Shown here piece by piece: positions 16,417 through 25,246 of a stretch of DNA of 64,000 nucleotides. How positions within the stretch are numbered: position 1 is the first letter of the stretch; every line of letters begins with the position of its first letter. A model generated the notes under the pieces. It was given only the letters and a program-made list of their open reading frames with translations. It searched no databases and had not been told where the DNA came from. The stretch is from UBA2336 sp031395485 (GTDB lineage Bacteria; Bacteroidota; Bacteroidia; Cytophagales; Cyclobacteriaceae). Made by a program: the position numbers and the translations under genes. Where the stretch lies: contig JANNUS010000010.1 of the NCBI GenBank assembly GCA_031395485.1, positions 372,001-436,000 of the forward strand. The letters run 5' to 3'.

Positions 16417-17598
16417 ATGGAATCAGAGCCTAAAATTTCCTTCGAAGATACCTCCATTGCATTTTCTTATAAGTCGGATGCCGAGCTTAAAAAGGCGCAT
16501 TTTATTTTCTCTTTAGTAAACCACCCTTGGATTTCAATGATAGCCACCGGGTCGGCAAGGTTGGGGTTCAAACTCGGCCTTCCAATTGAAGGGCTTATTA
16601 AGAAAACTGTTTTTTACCATTTCTGCGGGGGTGAAAGCATTGATAAGACAAAAGCAACATTGGAGCGATTAGCGAAATATGGAATTGGTACAATACTCGA
16701 TTATTCAGTAGAGGGAGAAGATTCCGAAGCAGGTTTTGAGAATACGACCAAGGAAACCATTCTTACAATTGAGAAAGCTCATCAATCTAAAAATATTCCT
16801 TTTTGTGTATTTAAAGTAACGGGAATAGCCTCTGCCGAGCTACTTGAAAAAATTCAATTGAAAAGTGTCCTTACTTCGGAAGAACAACTTGCTTTTGAAA
16901 AGATTCGTGAACGTGTCAATCGCATTTGTTCGATTGCGCATCAATATAAAATTCCTGTGCTGGTAGATGCAGAGGAAACCTGGATACAAGACCCAATTGA
17001 TGCATTGGCATACGAGATGATGAAAAAGTACAATACTGAAAAGGCGATTGTATTTAATACCTATCAATTGTATCGTACAGCTTCACTGCAAAATTTGAAT
17101 GATGCATTTCGAACTGCGGGCACGGGAAACTATTTCTTTGGTGCTAAGTTGGTGCGCGGAGCATACATGGAAAAAGAGCGTGAACGTGCTGCGAAATTGC
17201 GGCAGATAAGTCCGATTCAACCTACAAAAGAGGCAAGCGATAGAGCATTTAATGAAGCTTTAGAATTCTGTGTTGAGAATAATAAGCGTATTTCTGTTAT
17301 GTGTGGATCTCACAACGAGTACAGTAATCAATATCTGACTAATCTTATGGCTAAATACGGAATCACTAATAATGATGAGCGATTCTGGTTTGCTCAATTG
17401 TATGGCATGAGCGATAACATTTCGTTCAACTTGGCGAAAGCAGGTTATAGGGTTGCTAAATATGTACCCTATGGGCCAGTAAAATCGGTTATGCCGTATT
17501 TGTTTAGAAGAGCGGCTGAGAATACTTCAGTGGCAGGGCAAAGCAGTCGGGAGCTTACTTTGATTAGGAAAGAGCTGAAGCGGAGAAGCAACCGTTAG
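16417..17598 (+). CDS. Proline dehydrogenase
   Basis: Flavin-dependent oxidation of proline to pyrroline-5-carboxylate, feeding electrons to quinone. Monofunctional form of 393 aa with a beta8-alpha8 barrel. Motifs: KLVRGAYMEKERERA (FAD/substrate segment), MCGSHNEYSNQYLT, FAQLYGMSDNISFNLA and the C-terminal YVPYGPVKSVMPYLFRRAAEN with substrate-binding Arg residues. The start at 16417 (MESEPKISFEDTSIAF) fits the family N-terminus and lies downstream of the promoter; an upstream extension to 16336 would include the promoter. Divergent from aroB. Confidence 0.92.
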   Translation: MESEPKISFEDTSIAFSYKSDAELKKAHFIFSLVNHPWISMIATGSARLGFKLGLPIEGLIKKTVFYHFCGGESIDKTKATLERLAKYGIGTILDYSVEGEDSEAGFENTTKETILTIEKAHQSKNIPFCVFKVTGIASAELLEKIQLKSVLTSEEQLAFEKIRERVNRICSIAHQYKIPVLVDAEETWIQDPIDALAYEMMKKYNTEKAIVFNTYQLYRTASLQNLNDAFRTAGTGNYFFGAKLVRGAYMEKERERAAKLRQISPIQPTKEASDRAFNEALEFCVENNKRISVMCGSHNEYSNQYLTNLMAKYGITNNDERFWFAQLYGMSDNISFNLAKAGYRVAKYVPYGPVKSVMPYLFRRAAENTSVAGQSSRELTLIRKELKRRSNR

Positions 17599-17607
17599 AA
17601 AGTATTT

Positions 17608-17940
17608 CTAGTACTTTAAAATATCATTCAGTGTTTTAATTGCCTGCTCAAGTTCATGGCGTTCTATAGCTCCAACGTTATTAATCAAACGATCTTTGGA
17701 AACTGAACGAATATGAAAAACCAGCATCTCTGATTCTGTTTTTAAACCGTTGGTTTTTGTTGGATGTAAAATTGGGTTGCCTTTATACTTTTTGACTTTC
17801 GTGGTAAGTGGGGTAACAATCACAATGTTGAGATGTTGGTTAAGTAAATTGCCACTGATAATCACTACCGGTCGTAATCCGGCTTGCTCACTTCCCTTGG
17901 ATGGATTCAGGTTTGCGTACCAGATTTCACCCTGCTTCAT
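17608..17940 (-). CDS. MazF/PemK-type mRNA interferase toxin
   Basis: A 110-aa toxin of the type II toxin-antitoxin class; ribosome-independent endoribonuclease. Motifs: GEIWYANLNPSKGSEQAGLRPVVIIS at residues 4-29, with the catalytic Arg in GLRPVV, and VTPLTTK near residue 60 with the catalytic Thr. It starts 4 bp inside the end of the upstream RHH antitoxin gene (ATGA-type overlap), which indicates translational coupling. The last 7 bp separate it from convergent proline dehydrogenase. Confidence 0.9.
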   Translation of the reverse strand: MKQGEIWYANLNPSKGSEQAGLRPVVIISGNLLNQHLNIVIVTPLTTKVKKYKGNPILHPTKTNGLKTESEMLVFHIRSVSKDRLINNVGAIERHELEQAIKTLNDILKY

Positions 17941-18170
17941 ATCTCAAGTTGTTTCAGGTAATCCTCCATTCCTTCTTCAGCAATCATCAGAAGGTCTTTA
18001 TCATGAGAAGCTTGCTGATATGATTTTATGTATTCAGCTTTTTCCAAATGTTCAAGGTATAAGCGCAAAGCATTCTCGATTAACTTGTTTTTTGGAACAG
18101 AAAGGGATGCCGCTTTTTCTGAAAGCATTTTCAATAAACTTGCGGGCAATGTGCTGGTAAATGTTGCCAT
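17937..18170 (-). CDS. Ribbon-helix-helix antitoxin of the MazF-type pair
   Basis: A 77-aa protein. An N-terminal ribbon-helix-helix DNA-binding domain (ATFTSTLPASLLKMLSEKAASLSVPKNKLIENALRLYL, residues 2-40) is followed by a helical tail (EKAEYIKSYQQASHDKDLLMIAEEG) that should wrap around and inhibit the toxin. It is the first gene of the pair, which is the usual antitoxin-first order. It overlaps the toxin by 4 bp. Autoregulation through the AT-rich region upstream is expected for this class. Confidence 0.85.
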   Translation of the reverse strand: MATFTSTLPASLLKMLSEKAASLSVPKNKLIENALRLYLEHLEKAEYIKSYQQASHDKDLLMIAEEGMEDYLKQLEI

Positions 18171-18174
18171 ATTG

Positions 18175-18232
18175 CAAATATAAAATATAAATATATTATA
18201 TATGTATAATTAACGTATATATGCTTTAAAGG
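18175..18232 (-). promoter_or_regulatory. AT-rich promoter/operator of the toxin-antitoxin pair
   Basis: On the minus strand TATATTTG (18175-18182) matches TAnnTTTG and ends 4 nt before the ATG. Upstream is a run of about 50 bp almost free of G and C, with partly palindromic TATATA blocks around CGTATATA (near 18213). This is the expected place for binding of the RHH antitoxin. The exact operator half-sites are not resolved. Confidence 0.5.
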
Positions 18233-18309
18233 TCACTTTTCTTTAAGGATGGGCGTTGTATCTGCCTATAAGGAAGGCAGACTTACATTTTTCCCTGCGT
18301 ATATTCCGT

Positions 18310-18317
18310 TATTTTTG
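18310..18317 (+). promoter_or_regulatory. -7 promoter box of lysS
   Basis: TATTTTTG matches TAnnTTTG, 20 nt upstream of the lysS ATG. The -33 region is T-rich without a clear TTTG. Confidence 0.45.
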
Positions 18318-18337
18318 TAACCTGAATAATTGAGACT

Positions 18338-20068
18338 ATGCAGTTGAGTGAACAGGAAATTATCCGTAGGCAGGCCAAAGAGGAATTAGAGAAACTCGGG
18401 ATTGATCCCTATCCTGCAGAGCTTTTTGAAGTGAATGCTTCCGCAGCAGAAATACTTGAAAACTACGAACGCCATAAAAGCGACTACAGGCAAATTTCCA
18501 TAGCCGGACGTATCATGACTCGAAGGATAATGGGATCTGCTTCTTTTGTCGAGCTGCAAGATGAAACCGGGCGTATCCAGATTTATTTTCGCAGAGATGA
18601 CCTGTGCCTTACAGAAGATAAGACTCTTTACAACATTGTATTTAAAAAACTGCTGGATATCGGTGATATCATTGGCGTAAAGGGCTACGGATTTACAACG
18701 CAAACCGGAGAGATTTCTATACATGTTACTGCATTTAAGGTTCTTTCAAAATCATTAAGACCACTCCCCATTGTAAAGGAAACCACCGATGAGCAGGGTG
18801 TTGTACACAAGCATGATGCTTTCAGTGACCCTGAACAGCGTTATCGTATGCGGTATGTAGATATGATCGTAAACCCCGAGGTACGTGACACATTCATTAA
18901 ACGCACCAAGCTTGTGAATTCGATGCGAGAGTATTTGAATGAAAAAGCTTACCTGGAGGTAGAAACCCCAATTCTTCAACCGTTGTATGGTGGTGCTGCA
19001 GCAAAGCCATTCAAAACCCATCACAACACCCTCGACATGACGTTGTATTTGCGCATCGCCAACGAGCTTTATTTAAAACGATTAATTGTGGGTGGGTTTA
19101 ACGGAGTTTATGAGTTCTCGAAAGATTTCCGAAATGAGGGAATGTCTCGTTTCCATAACCCTGAATTTACGCAAGTAGAATTGTATGTAGCCTACAAAGA
19201 CTATTACTGGATGATGGACCTGGTGGAGGAGATGATCGAAAAGGTTGCCATGGATTTACACGGAACTACCTTAGTAAAGGTGGGTGACAAAGAAATTGAT
19301 TTTAAGAGACCGTGGAAACGCTTTACCATGTTTGAGGCAATTCGACACTTTACAGGTATTGATATTTCTCAAATGGATGAGGTTGCCATGCGTGCCACAT
19401 GTCGGGAGTTGCATGTACTCATTGACGACACGATGGCGAAAGGTAAACTCATTGACGCCATTTTTGGTGAGCATTGCGAACCAAAACTTATTCAGCCGAC
19501 TTTTATTATGGATTACCCTGTAGAGATGTCGCCCTTAGCGAAGAAACATCGCAGTGTACAAGGTTTAGTAGAGCGCTTTGAGGCGATTTGTAATGGTAAG
19601 GAAATTTGTAATTCATTTTCAGAACTTAATGATCCAATTGATCAGCGGAAGCGTTTCGAGGAACAACTTGAATTAGGAAAGCGTGGAGATGAAGAAGCGA
19701 TGACACTTGATGAAGATTTTTTACGTGCGCTAGAATTCGGAATGCCGCCAACAGCAGGTTTAGGTGTTGGCATTGATCGCCTTTCCATGATCATGACCAA
19801 TTCACCATCCATTCAGGACGTATTATTTTTCCCACAGATGAAACCGGAGAAACAGGGCGGAGGGTTTACGGAGAAGGATGCTGAACAATTGGGTATTCGA
19901 ACTGATCTATTTCCACTCTTACAGAAGCTGGGCATTCAATCGATAGAACAATTGAAAAGTTATAAGGCTTCGAAATTGTTTAATGATGTTTGTGGCTTGC
20001 GTAAAAAATTGAAACTTGAAAATGTGCAGAACCCTACATTGGAAGAAGTGGAAGGATGGTTAAAATAA
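18338..20068 (+). CDS. lysS: Lysyl-tRNA synthetase, class II
   Basis: Charges tRNA-Lys. An OB-fold anticodon-binding domain (about residues 55-150; SIAGRIMTRRIMGSASFVELQD) is followed by the class II catalytic domain with motif 2 (FSKDFRNEGMSRFHNPEFTQ) and motif 3 (GLGVGIDRLSMIMTNS). The core ends at DVLFFPQMKPE. A further 70 residues form a predicted helical tail (DLFPLLQKLGIQSIEQLKSYK) resembling a helix-hairpin-helix/SAM-like module, absent from E. coli LysS. It is 576 aa in all. The next gene begins 6 bp later. Confidence 0.96.
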   Translation: MQLSEQEIIRRQAKEELEKLGIDPYPAELFEVNASAAEILENYERHKSDYRQISIAGRIMTRRIMGSASFVELQDETGRIQIYFRRDDLCLTEDKTLYNIVFKKLLDIGDIIGVKGYGFTTQTGEISIHVTAFKVLSKSLRPLPIVKETTDEQGVVHKHDAFSDPEQRYRMRYVDMIVNPEVRDTFIKRTKLVNSMREYLNEKAYLEVETPILQPLYGGAAAKPFKTHHNTLDMTLYLRIANELYLKRLIVGGFNGVYEFSKDFRNEGMSRFHNPEFTQVELYVAYKDYYWMMDLVEEMIEKVAMDLHGTTLVKVGDKEIDFKRPWKRFTMFEAIRHFTGIDISQMDEVAMRATCRELHVLIDDTMAKGKLIDAIFGEHCEPKLIQPTFIMDYPVEMSPLAKKHRSVQGLVERFEAICNGKEICNSFSELNDPIDQRKRFEEQLELGKRGDEEAMTLDEDFLRALEFGMPPTAGLGVGIDRLSMIMTNSPSIQDVLFFPQMKPEKQGGGFTEKDAEQLGIRTDLFPLLQKLGIQSIEQLKSYKASKLFNDVCGLRKKLKLENVQNPTLEEVEGWLK

Positions 20069-20074
20069 TTTTTG

Positions 20075-20722
20075 ATGGCCTCTAACATAACAATTGATTT
20101 TAGCCGAATTAAGTATGAGAAAGTCAAAATTCTACTTCAAAGCAATGGATTACGTTCATTAGCTGATTTGGGAAATCTAAAATCTTTTTGTTTTGACCCG
20201 AAAGATGAAAAACGCTATCATAAACACACTATGTCATTTAGTATTGACGCAGATGTGGAGGTTGTTTGGAATGCCTACAAAACTATAAGTCCACAAGAAA
20301 CCAGAAAGAGAAGTATGGTATCATTCGGATTAATGTACTCGCGAAAGCAAAACGAAGTCATGTATATGGATGATGCGTATAATGGACTTGAACCGGGTCA
20401 AATTATTTTTTTGAATTTAAACCTGTTTGCTAACATCATTAATCTTGCCGTTGGACATGAAATTACCGGAGTTAATGACACTAAAAAGACTATTGAAATT
20501 TGTTATCTGCAAAATGGGGCCTCTATGGGCACACAACTAATTAAGCTAAAAGACAAGGGTGAGAGGAGTACGGAGGTAATCCACGAAACATGGTATAGAA
20601 GCGGGTCATTTTTCCGTGATAAAATATTGTACCCTATTTTTCACGAAAAAGGATTGACTGAGTTTCACGAAAACGTAAACAGAAAAGTAGTGGAATCAAA
20701 GCTAGCACAGCTCAATACCTGA
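20075..20722 (+). CDS. Conserved hypothetical protein, SRPBCC-like
   Basis: A 215-aa cytosolic protein with no signal peptide or membrane helix. The segment SFSIDADVEVVWNAYKTISPQE resembles the first strand and helices of SRPBCC/START-type ligand-binding domains (IDADVEVVWNA), and the ends are predicted helical. I start at ATG 20075; the longer TTG start at 20072 would add only one residue. It lies 6 bp after lysS, so it is probably co-transcribed, and converges on lptD (4 bp apart). Function unknown; a lipid or steroid-like ligand is possible but unsupported. Confidence 0.55.
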   Translation: MASNITIDFSRIKYEKVKILLQSNGLRSLADLGNLKSFCFDPKDEKRYHKHTMSFSIDADVEVVWNAYKTISPQETRKRSMVSFGLMYSRKQNEVMYMDDAYNGLEPGQIIFLNLNLFANIINLAVGHEITGVNDTKKTIEICYLQNGASMGTQLIKLKDKGERSTEVIHETWYRSGSFFRDKILYPIFHEKGLTEFHENVNRKVVESKLAQLNT

Positions 20723-20726
20723 TCAG

Positions 20727-23363
20727 TTACAAATTGTCAAAGAAAGGTTTCCGTCTCTCCATCTTTAAATCTTGCAATACCGAAGCTTTAACGCGTATTG
20801 TAAAAGTGTATTGAGTAAACCTTCCAAATGGAACCCACGTCAGGTTCATGGTCCAACAATGTAAATCACGAGCAATCGTAATATTTGTTTGCGTGAGTTC
20901 TTTGCTTTCAAAATGGTATCCTGAACTAAAATTTATTTTCCACTTTTCAGAAAGTGCCAGGTCGCCAGAAAATTGCAGTGTTTGCGTAATATTAAATCGT
21001 TCCGTTGTTGTGATCTGTTTAATAGGCCTGGCATAATTTAAGCTATAGTTAATACGAAGGCTCCATGGAATTTCAAAATCCACATACGAGTTTGGATCGC
21101 TCAGCATAGCTTGTTTCTCTTGCTCTGGCAAATCAGACTGCGTTATTTTATTGCGACTCTTTTGTTCATTCTCTCTTGCTTGGGGATTTAGATTTGTATT
21201 TATCGCCATTGTAGCGGAGGTAATCCTGCCAAATTTTCCGCCCTTCCATGCATATGAATCTATTCTTCTTTCGTAAGTTTTTCCTTCCTCATCCTCAATC
21301 GTTCTATAGTAATACGGGTCAAGGGAGGCACTCATTGTAATGGCAAGAAGGTTGTCGAGTACATTCGTATTGGCCGATAGCGAGAACGCAGCAAGTTTAA
21401 ATGAGTCTGCTACCAGGTTATACGATGAACTTATTGAAAGGCTATTTAGCAAACTAATTTTTCGAGCTGCACTGTCAGCTTCCGATTTCACCTTCATCTC
21501 TACACTATTACCAATGCCGAACCCAATGGCCCCGCTTCTGCCGGTACCAGAAGAACCGTATACAAAGCCTTCATGTCTTGATTTGTAAATTGTTTTTCCA
21601 TTTTCGGTAATGGCCTGAAAATAATTATCGTTTTTAGAAAAATCGGGTGTATAGCTAAATGAAATGTTTGGATTAACTACGTGCCGAATTGCCTTTATGT
21701 TGCCTCTTTTAAAATTGTATGTTCCGTAAAACCTTGTATTTAACCCGGTACTGAAGTTATAGTTGGCAATTCGATTAAAGCCTTTTACGGTATCTGCAAC
21801 TACCAGTGTTGGTTTATTATTTACGATGTCGTATTTCCAATTCAATTTCTCGAAATACCATTTTTCCTCATAGCTAACCTGTGGAGAAACAGTAAAGAAT
21901 CTAAAAGCTTTAAAGGAGTAGCCTATGGGTATGCTGTGTCGGATACCTTTTTTTCCTTCTTCAAACAAACTACCAAAGCTGCTTAGGTTAAAGGGTGTAA
22001 TGCTATCGCGTGCGGGTATGGCTCCTTCTACACGACCCAAATTGTTGGTAATTTTATTCCCTGCTGCCATGCTATAGCCAACCGAAAAATTATCGAGTAC
22101 TGTTTGAGTTCCATCTTTTCGCTGAAACGGATACTGGTTTTGCATGTTTACGGTAAGGTTTGGTAACTGAAGATCAATTTGTTCTGTTTCCAAATCTTGA
22201 TTGTGGCTCAAGTTTAACCCCATACTAAAGGGTGTATTTGAAAAACGCTTACTGTATGAAATATTAGAACTTAATTTTCGGGAGATGCTATTTAAGTTGG
22301 AAGAATTCAGATCGGTATAGGAGTAATTCAGGTTATTATTTTTGTTAAAGGATGACGTTGCAGCACGTACAGAGGCCGAAAATCTTCCTGTACCTTTTGA
22401 TTGTGGTGTGTGTGTCCAGGCTAAACTAAAATCCTTTTTCACACTGTTATCTTCGATATTTTGATTGACTGTATTTTTTGAATAACTAAAACTCAAGCTT
22501 CCATTAAAGTGGTAACGTTTTAAGTAAGGTGCCTGAACATTTATTGCATGGCCACCCTTTGAGAAGATGTCTCCCGTAAGGGCAAGTTTAAAGTATTCAC
22601 TAATATCAAAATAGTATCCGCCCCTACTGAGGTTAAATCCCCGCAGTCGTTCCTCGCCATACGAAGGAAAAATTATCCCTGATTTACTTTCGCGCTGAGC
22701 CGGAAACATTCCGAAGAGAAAGCCAATCGGAAGGGGTATCTCATTAAACTCCAAATAAAACGGGCCCGATACAATTTTATCATTTGGGATGGCCTTTGTT
22801 TTTGTTGATCGTATCCGGAAGTGAGGATGCTCAAGGCTACATGTAGTATAACTGTTCTTCAAACTCAGCATTTCATCTTTCTCATTTTTAAAGACAGTCT
22901 CGCCATGTAAAAAGCCCTCACTTTGTTTTGTAACAACTTCGGTAATCCGGGCTCTTCCGGTTTTAAAGTTGTACACAATGTCTTTCATCTCATATAATTC
23001 TGGCCCATCCTTGAAGACCGGAAATCCAACACGCCTTCCGAGTGAATCGCGGGTGCCATTGGCACTCAGTGTATTGTTTTTATAGTCGATCACTATTTCA
23101 TCGGCCTCAAGCTCAATGACGCCATAAACAATTTTAGCATCACCATAAAGCCAAACGATTTGCCCATCGACACTGCTGTTAATGGAATCTCTGGCCGAAT
23201 AATTGATTATAGTTTCGATGTCTCCCTTTGGTAGTGCTTTAAGGCTGTCGGATTTAATTTTGATTGAATCGGATGGTGAGGTCGGACGATCGGTAAGAAT
23301 TTGAGCCGAACTAATGGAAGTGTGGGTCAGTATAGAAAAAAGAATGAATAAAAACGACCGCAC
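20727..23363 (-). CDS. lptD: LPS-assembly outer-membrane protein LptD-like
   Basis: An outer-membrane translocon that inserts lipopolysaccharide in the outer leaflet. The 878-aa product has a signal peptide (RSFLFILFSILTHTSISSA) followed by an OstA-like N-terminal jellyroll domain (IVWLYGDAKIVYGVIELEADEIVIDY, SANGTRD) and a large beta-barrel. The LPxLPIGFLFGMFP-type stretch (IPLPIGFLFGMFPAQRESK) is a Bacteroidota LptD hallmark. The GTG at 23363 was chosen because it starts the signal peptide; longer frames reach 23525 but would overlap the divergent amidase gene. This leaves a 94-bp divergent intergenic region. Confidence 0.88.
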   Translation of the reverse strand: MRSFLFILFSILTHTSISSAQILTDRPTSPSDSIKIKSDSLKALPKGDIETIINYSARDSINSSVDGQIVWLYGDAKIVYGVIELEADEIVIDYKNNTLSANGTRDSLGRRVGFPVFKDGPELYEMKDIVYNFKTGRARITEVVTKQSEGFLHGETVFKNEKDEMLSLKNSYTTCSLEHPHFRIRSTKTKAIPNDKIVSGPFYLEFNEIPLPIGFLFGMFPAQRESKSGIIFPSYGEERLRGFNLSRGGYYFDISEYFKLALTGDIFSKGGHAINVQAPYLKRYHFNGSLSFSYSKNTVNQNIEDNSVKKDFSLAWTHTPQSKGTGRFSASVRAATSSFNKNNNLNYSYTDLNSSNLNSISRKLSSNISYSKRFSNTPFSMGLNLSHNQDLETEQIDLQLPNLTVNMQNQYPFQRKDGTQTVLDNFSVGYSMAAGNKITNNLGRVEGAIPARDSITPFNLSSFGSLFEEGKKGIRHSIPIGYSFKAFRFFTVSPQVSYEEKWYFEKLNWKYDIVNNKPTLVVADTVKGFNRIANYNFSTGLNTRFYGTYNFKRGNIKAIRHVVNPNISFSYTPDFSKNDNYFQAITENGKTIYKSRHEGFVYGSSGTGRSGAIGFGIGNSVEMKVKSEADSAARKISLLNSLSISSSYNLVADSFKLAAFSLSANTNVLDNLLAITMSASLDPYYYRTIEDEEGKTYERRIDSYAWKGGKFGRITSATMAINTNLNPQARENEQKSRNKITQSDLPEQEKQAMLSDPNSYVDFEIPWSLRINYSLNYARPIKQITTTERFNITQTLQFSGDLALSEKWKINFSSGYHFESKELTQTNITIARDLHCWTMNLTWVPFGRFTQYTFTIRVKASVLQDLKMERRKPFFDNL

Positions 23364-23414
23364 TTTCGAGGAGTTGGGGAGTAGATAGTTAGCTTTTAGT
23401 GAAAATTTCACAAC

Positions 23415-23442
23415 TTTGAGTAAAGTTATTGCAAATACTTTG
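23415..23442 (+). promoter_or_regulatory. Candidate promoter of the amidase gene
   Basis: TTTG (23415-23418) and TACTTTG (23436-23442) are 17 bp apart, near the Bacteroidota consensus with a -7 box one base shorter. It lies 15 nt upstream of the GTG at 23458. Confidence 0.35.
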
Positions 23443-23457
23443 AACATCGTACAGCCC

Positions 23458-24252
23458 GTGAGGAATATTGGATTTACAACTCTCTTTTTAGCAATAACCT
23501 TGCTAAACTCATCTAACACCCCCATTCAAAAGGATTTTAAAATTAAAACCATTGTTATTGATGCAGGACATGGTGGGAAAGATCCGGGTACACATGGCAA
23601 TTCCTTAAAGGAAAAAAACCTCGTTTTAAAGATTGCATTGAAAATAGGAGGGCATATTGAAAAGAACTTGCCCGGTGTAAAAGTCATTTATACCCGTAAA
23701 GACGATAAATTTATTCCACTTGATGAACGAGCAGAAATTGCGAATAAGAACAATGCTGATTTATTTGTATCCATACATGCCAATGCAAGCCCCAGTGCCA
23801 CGGCCTTTGGTACCGAAACGTGGGTAATGGGACTCAACAAGTCAGAGAAAAATATGGAGGTTTCAAAGCGTGAGAATTCGGTGATTTTATTAGATGAAAA
23901 TTATCACGAACGATATGAGGGTTTTGATCCGAATAGTCCTGAATCACATATTCTTTTTGAGTTGACTCAAAGTGCATATCAGGAGAGTAGTTTACGGCTG
24001 GCCTCAAAAGTTGAGCATCAGCTTAGTAAGCGCGTTGGCAGAAGGAGCCTGGGTGTTAAGCAAGGTCCGTTTTGGGTATTGTGGCGGACAACGATGCCCA
24101 GTATCTTGGTAGAAGTAGGCTTCTTGTCGAATTTAAAGGAAGAGCAGTTTTTAGTATCGGAGGGGAATCAGGAATTGATTGCTTCAGGGGTATTCAGAGC
24201 CATACGTGACTATAAAAATGAAGTAGAATCCATTAAATTAGGAGCTAATTAG
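23458..24252 (+). CDS. N-acetylmuramoyl-L-alanine amidase
   Basis: Zinc-dependent cell-wall hydrolase of the Amidase_3 (AmiC-like) family that cuts the amide bond between MurNAc and L-Ala. 264 aa with a signal peptide (RNIGFTTLFLAITLLNSS), so the product is periplasmic. Zinc ligands: His in IDAGHGGKDPG (residue about 39), Glu in DERAEIANKNNADLF, His in VSIHANAS, and the catalytic Glu near the end in SILVEVGFLSN. Starts at GTG 23458; a longer TTG frame from 23416 overlaps the lptD region. The MCE gene follows after 29 bp, an envelope pair. Confidence 0.9.
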   Translation: MRNIGFTTLFLAITLLNSSNTPIQKDFKIKTIVIDAGHGGKDPGTHGNSLKEKNLVLKIALKIGGHIEKNLPGVKVIYTRKDDKFIPLDERAEIANKNNADLFVSIHANASPSATAFGTETWVMGLNKSEKNMEVSKRENSVILLDENYHERYEGFDPNSPESHILFELTQSAYQESSLRLASKVEHQLSKRVGRRSLGVKQGPFWVLWRTTMPSILVEVGFLSNLKEEQFLVSEGNQELIASGVFRAIRDYKNEVESIKLGAN

Positions 24253-24281
24253 AATTCTTTTTTTAAGAAACCACCCTGTTT

Positions 24282-25211
24282 ATGCTCAAAGAAGTGAAAG
24301 TTGGAATTTTTATGGTGGTGTCTTTGGTGCTCTTGTATATCGGATTTAATTATCTGAAAGGCATTGATTTTTTCTCGTCCACCAAAAAGTACTACGCAAT
24401 TTATAGTAATGTAGACAAACTAATGCCCTCCAATCAGGTTTACATTAATGGTTATGCCGTAGGTCGTGTTAGCAAAATTCAATTTCAACAACAAAAAAAT
24501 TATGTAGTTGTAGAAATGGAGATAAGCTCCGATATCGTGCTGGGCGATTCTACCGTTGCCCTTTTAAATGGTGATATTTTAGGAACAAAGTTTATTCAGT
24601 TGGATGTGGGAAGTATTTCTAACCCACTAAAGCCAAAAGATACAGTGCGTTCGGAAGTGGCGCGGGGAATCGCTGATTTTTTAACCGAACCCGTAGCTGA
24701 CTTACAGACAACCTTGCGCAAGCTCAATAAGATACTTGACAACCTTGGAAGTAATTCAGAACAATTGGATGAAATTTTTAACGATTTTAAAGCCACCCCT
24801 AAACTTTTAAATCGTACGCTCGGTAATGCTTCCAGTAAGATTGACAGCCTTACCTTTAGTATAAGTTCGGTAACCGCTAACGTAAACCGAACGTTAGATA
24901 ACCTGCAGCCTTCACTTGCTAATTTTAAAACTTTTTCAGATTCCCTTAAATCAGTAGAAGTAAATAAAACGCTCACCAAAGCTCAGCAAGCTTTGACGAA
25001 GCTGAACGAAGCCCTCACCCGCATGGGCAAAGGAGATAATACAATGAGCAAACTGATGACGGAAGATACCTTGTATGTGAATTTGAACAAGCTGCTTCTT
25101 TCACTGGATTCACTTTCTAAACATCTCAATGAAAACCCAAAACATTTTATGGCTCCATTGGGAAAAAGCCGCAAGAAAATTCAACGCGATATTGAGAAAC
25201 AAAGAAAGTAG
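24282..25211 (+). CDS. MlaD/MCE family phospholipid-transport protein
   Basis: A 309-aa protein with one N-terminal transmembrane helix (about residues 7-24, GIFMVVSLVLLYIGFNYL), then an MCE domain (YYAIYSNVDKLMPSNQVYINGYAVGRVSKIQF, about residues 38-118) of the kind that forms hexameric rings that carry phospholipids between the membranes. A long alpha-helical, Leu/Asn/Ser-rich tail (about 140-265) probably makes the channel or bridge. It is coupled to the amidase gene 29 bp upstream. No MlaE or MlaF ATPase partner lies in the window; they are usually encoded elsewhere in this phylum. Confidence 0.85.
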   Translation: MLKEVKVGIFMVVSLVLLYIGFNYLKGIDFFSSTKKYYAIYSNVDKLMPSNQVYINGYAVGRVSKIQFQQQKNYVVVEMEISSDIVLGDSTVALLNGDILGTKFIQLDVGSISNPLKPKDTVRSEVARGIADFLTEPVADLQTTLRKLNKILDNLGSNSEQLDEIFNDFKATPKLLNRTLGNASSKIDSLTFSISSVTANVNRTLDNLQPSLANFKTFSDSLKSVEVNKTLTKAQQALTKLNEALTRMGKGDNTMSKLMTEDTLYVNLNKLLLSLDSLSKHLNENPKHFMAPLGKSRKKIQRDIEKQRK

Positions 25212-25246
25212 TAGAATAAGTAGTTCAACATTTTAAATACCCTCCC

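Noticed and set aside
23364..23525. Long upstream extensions of lptD and the amidase
   Set aside because: The open frames overlap head to head. Signal peptides start at GTG 23363 (lptD) and GTG 23458 (amidase), leaving a divergent promoter region.
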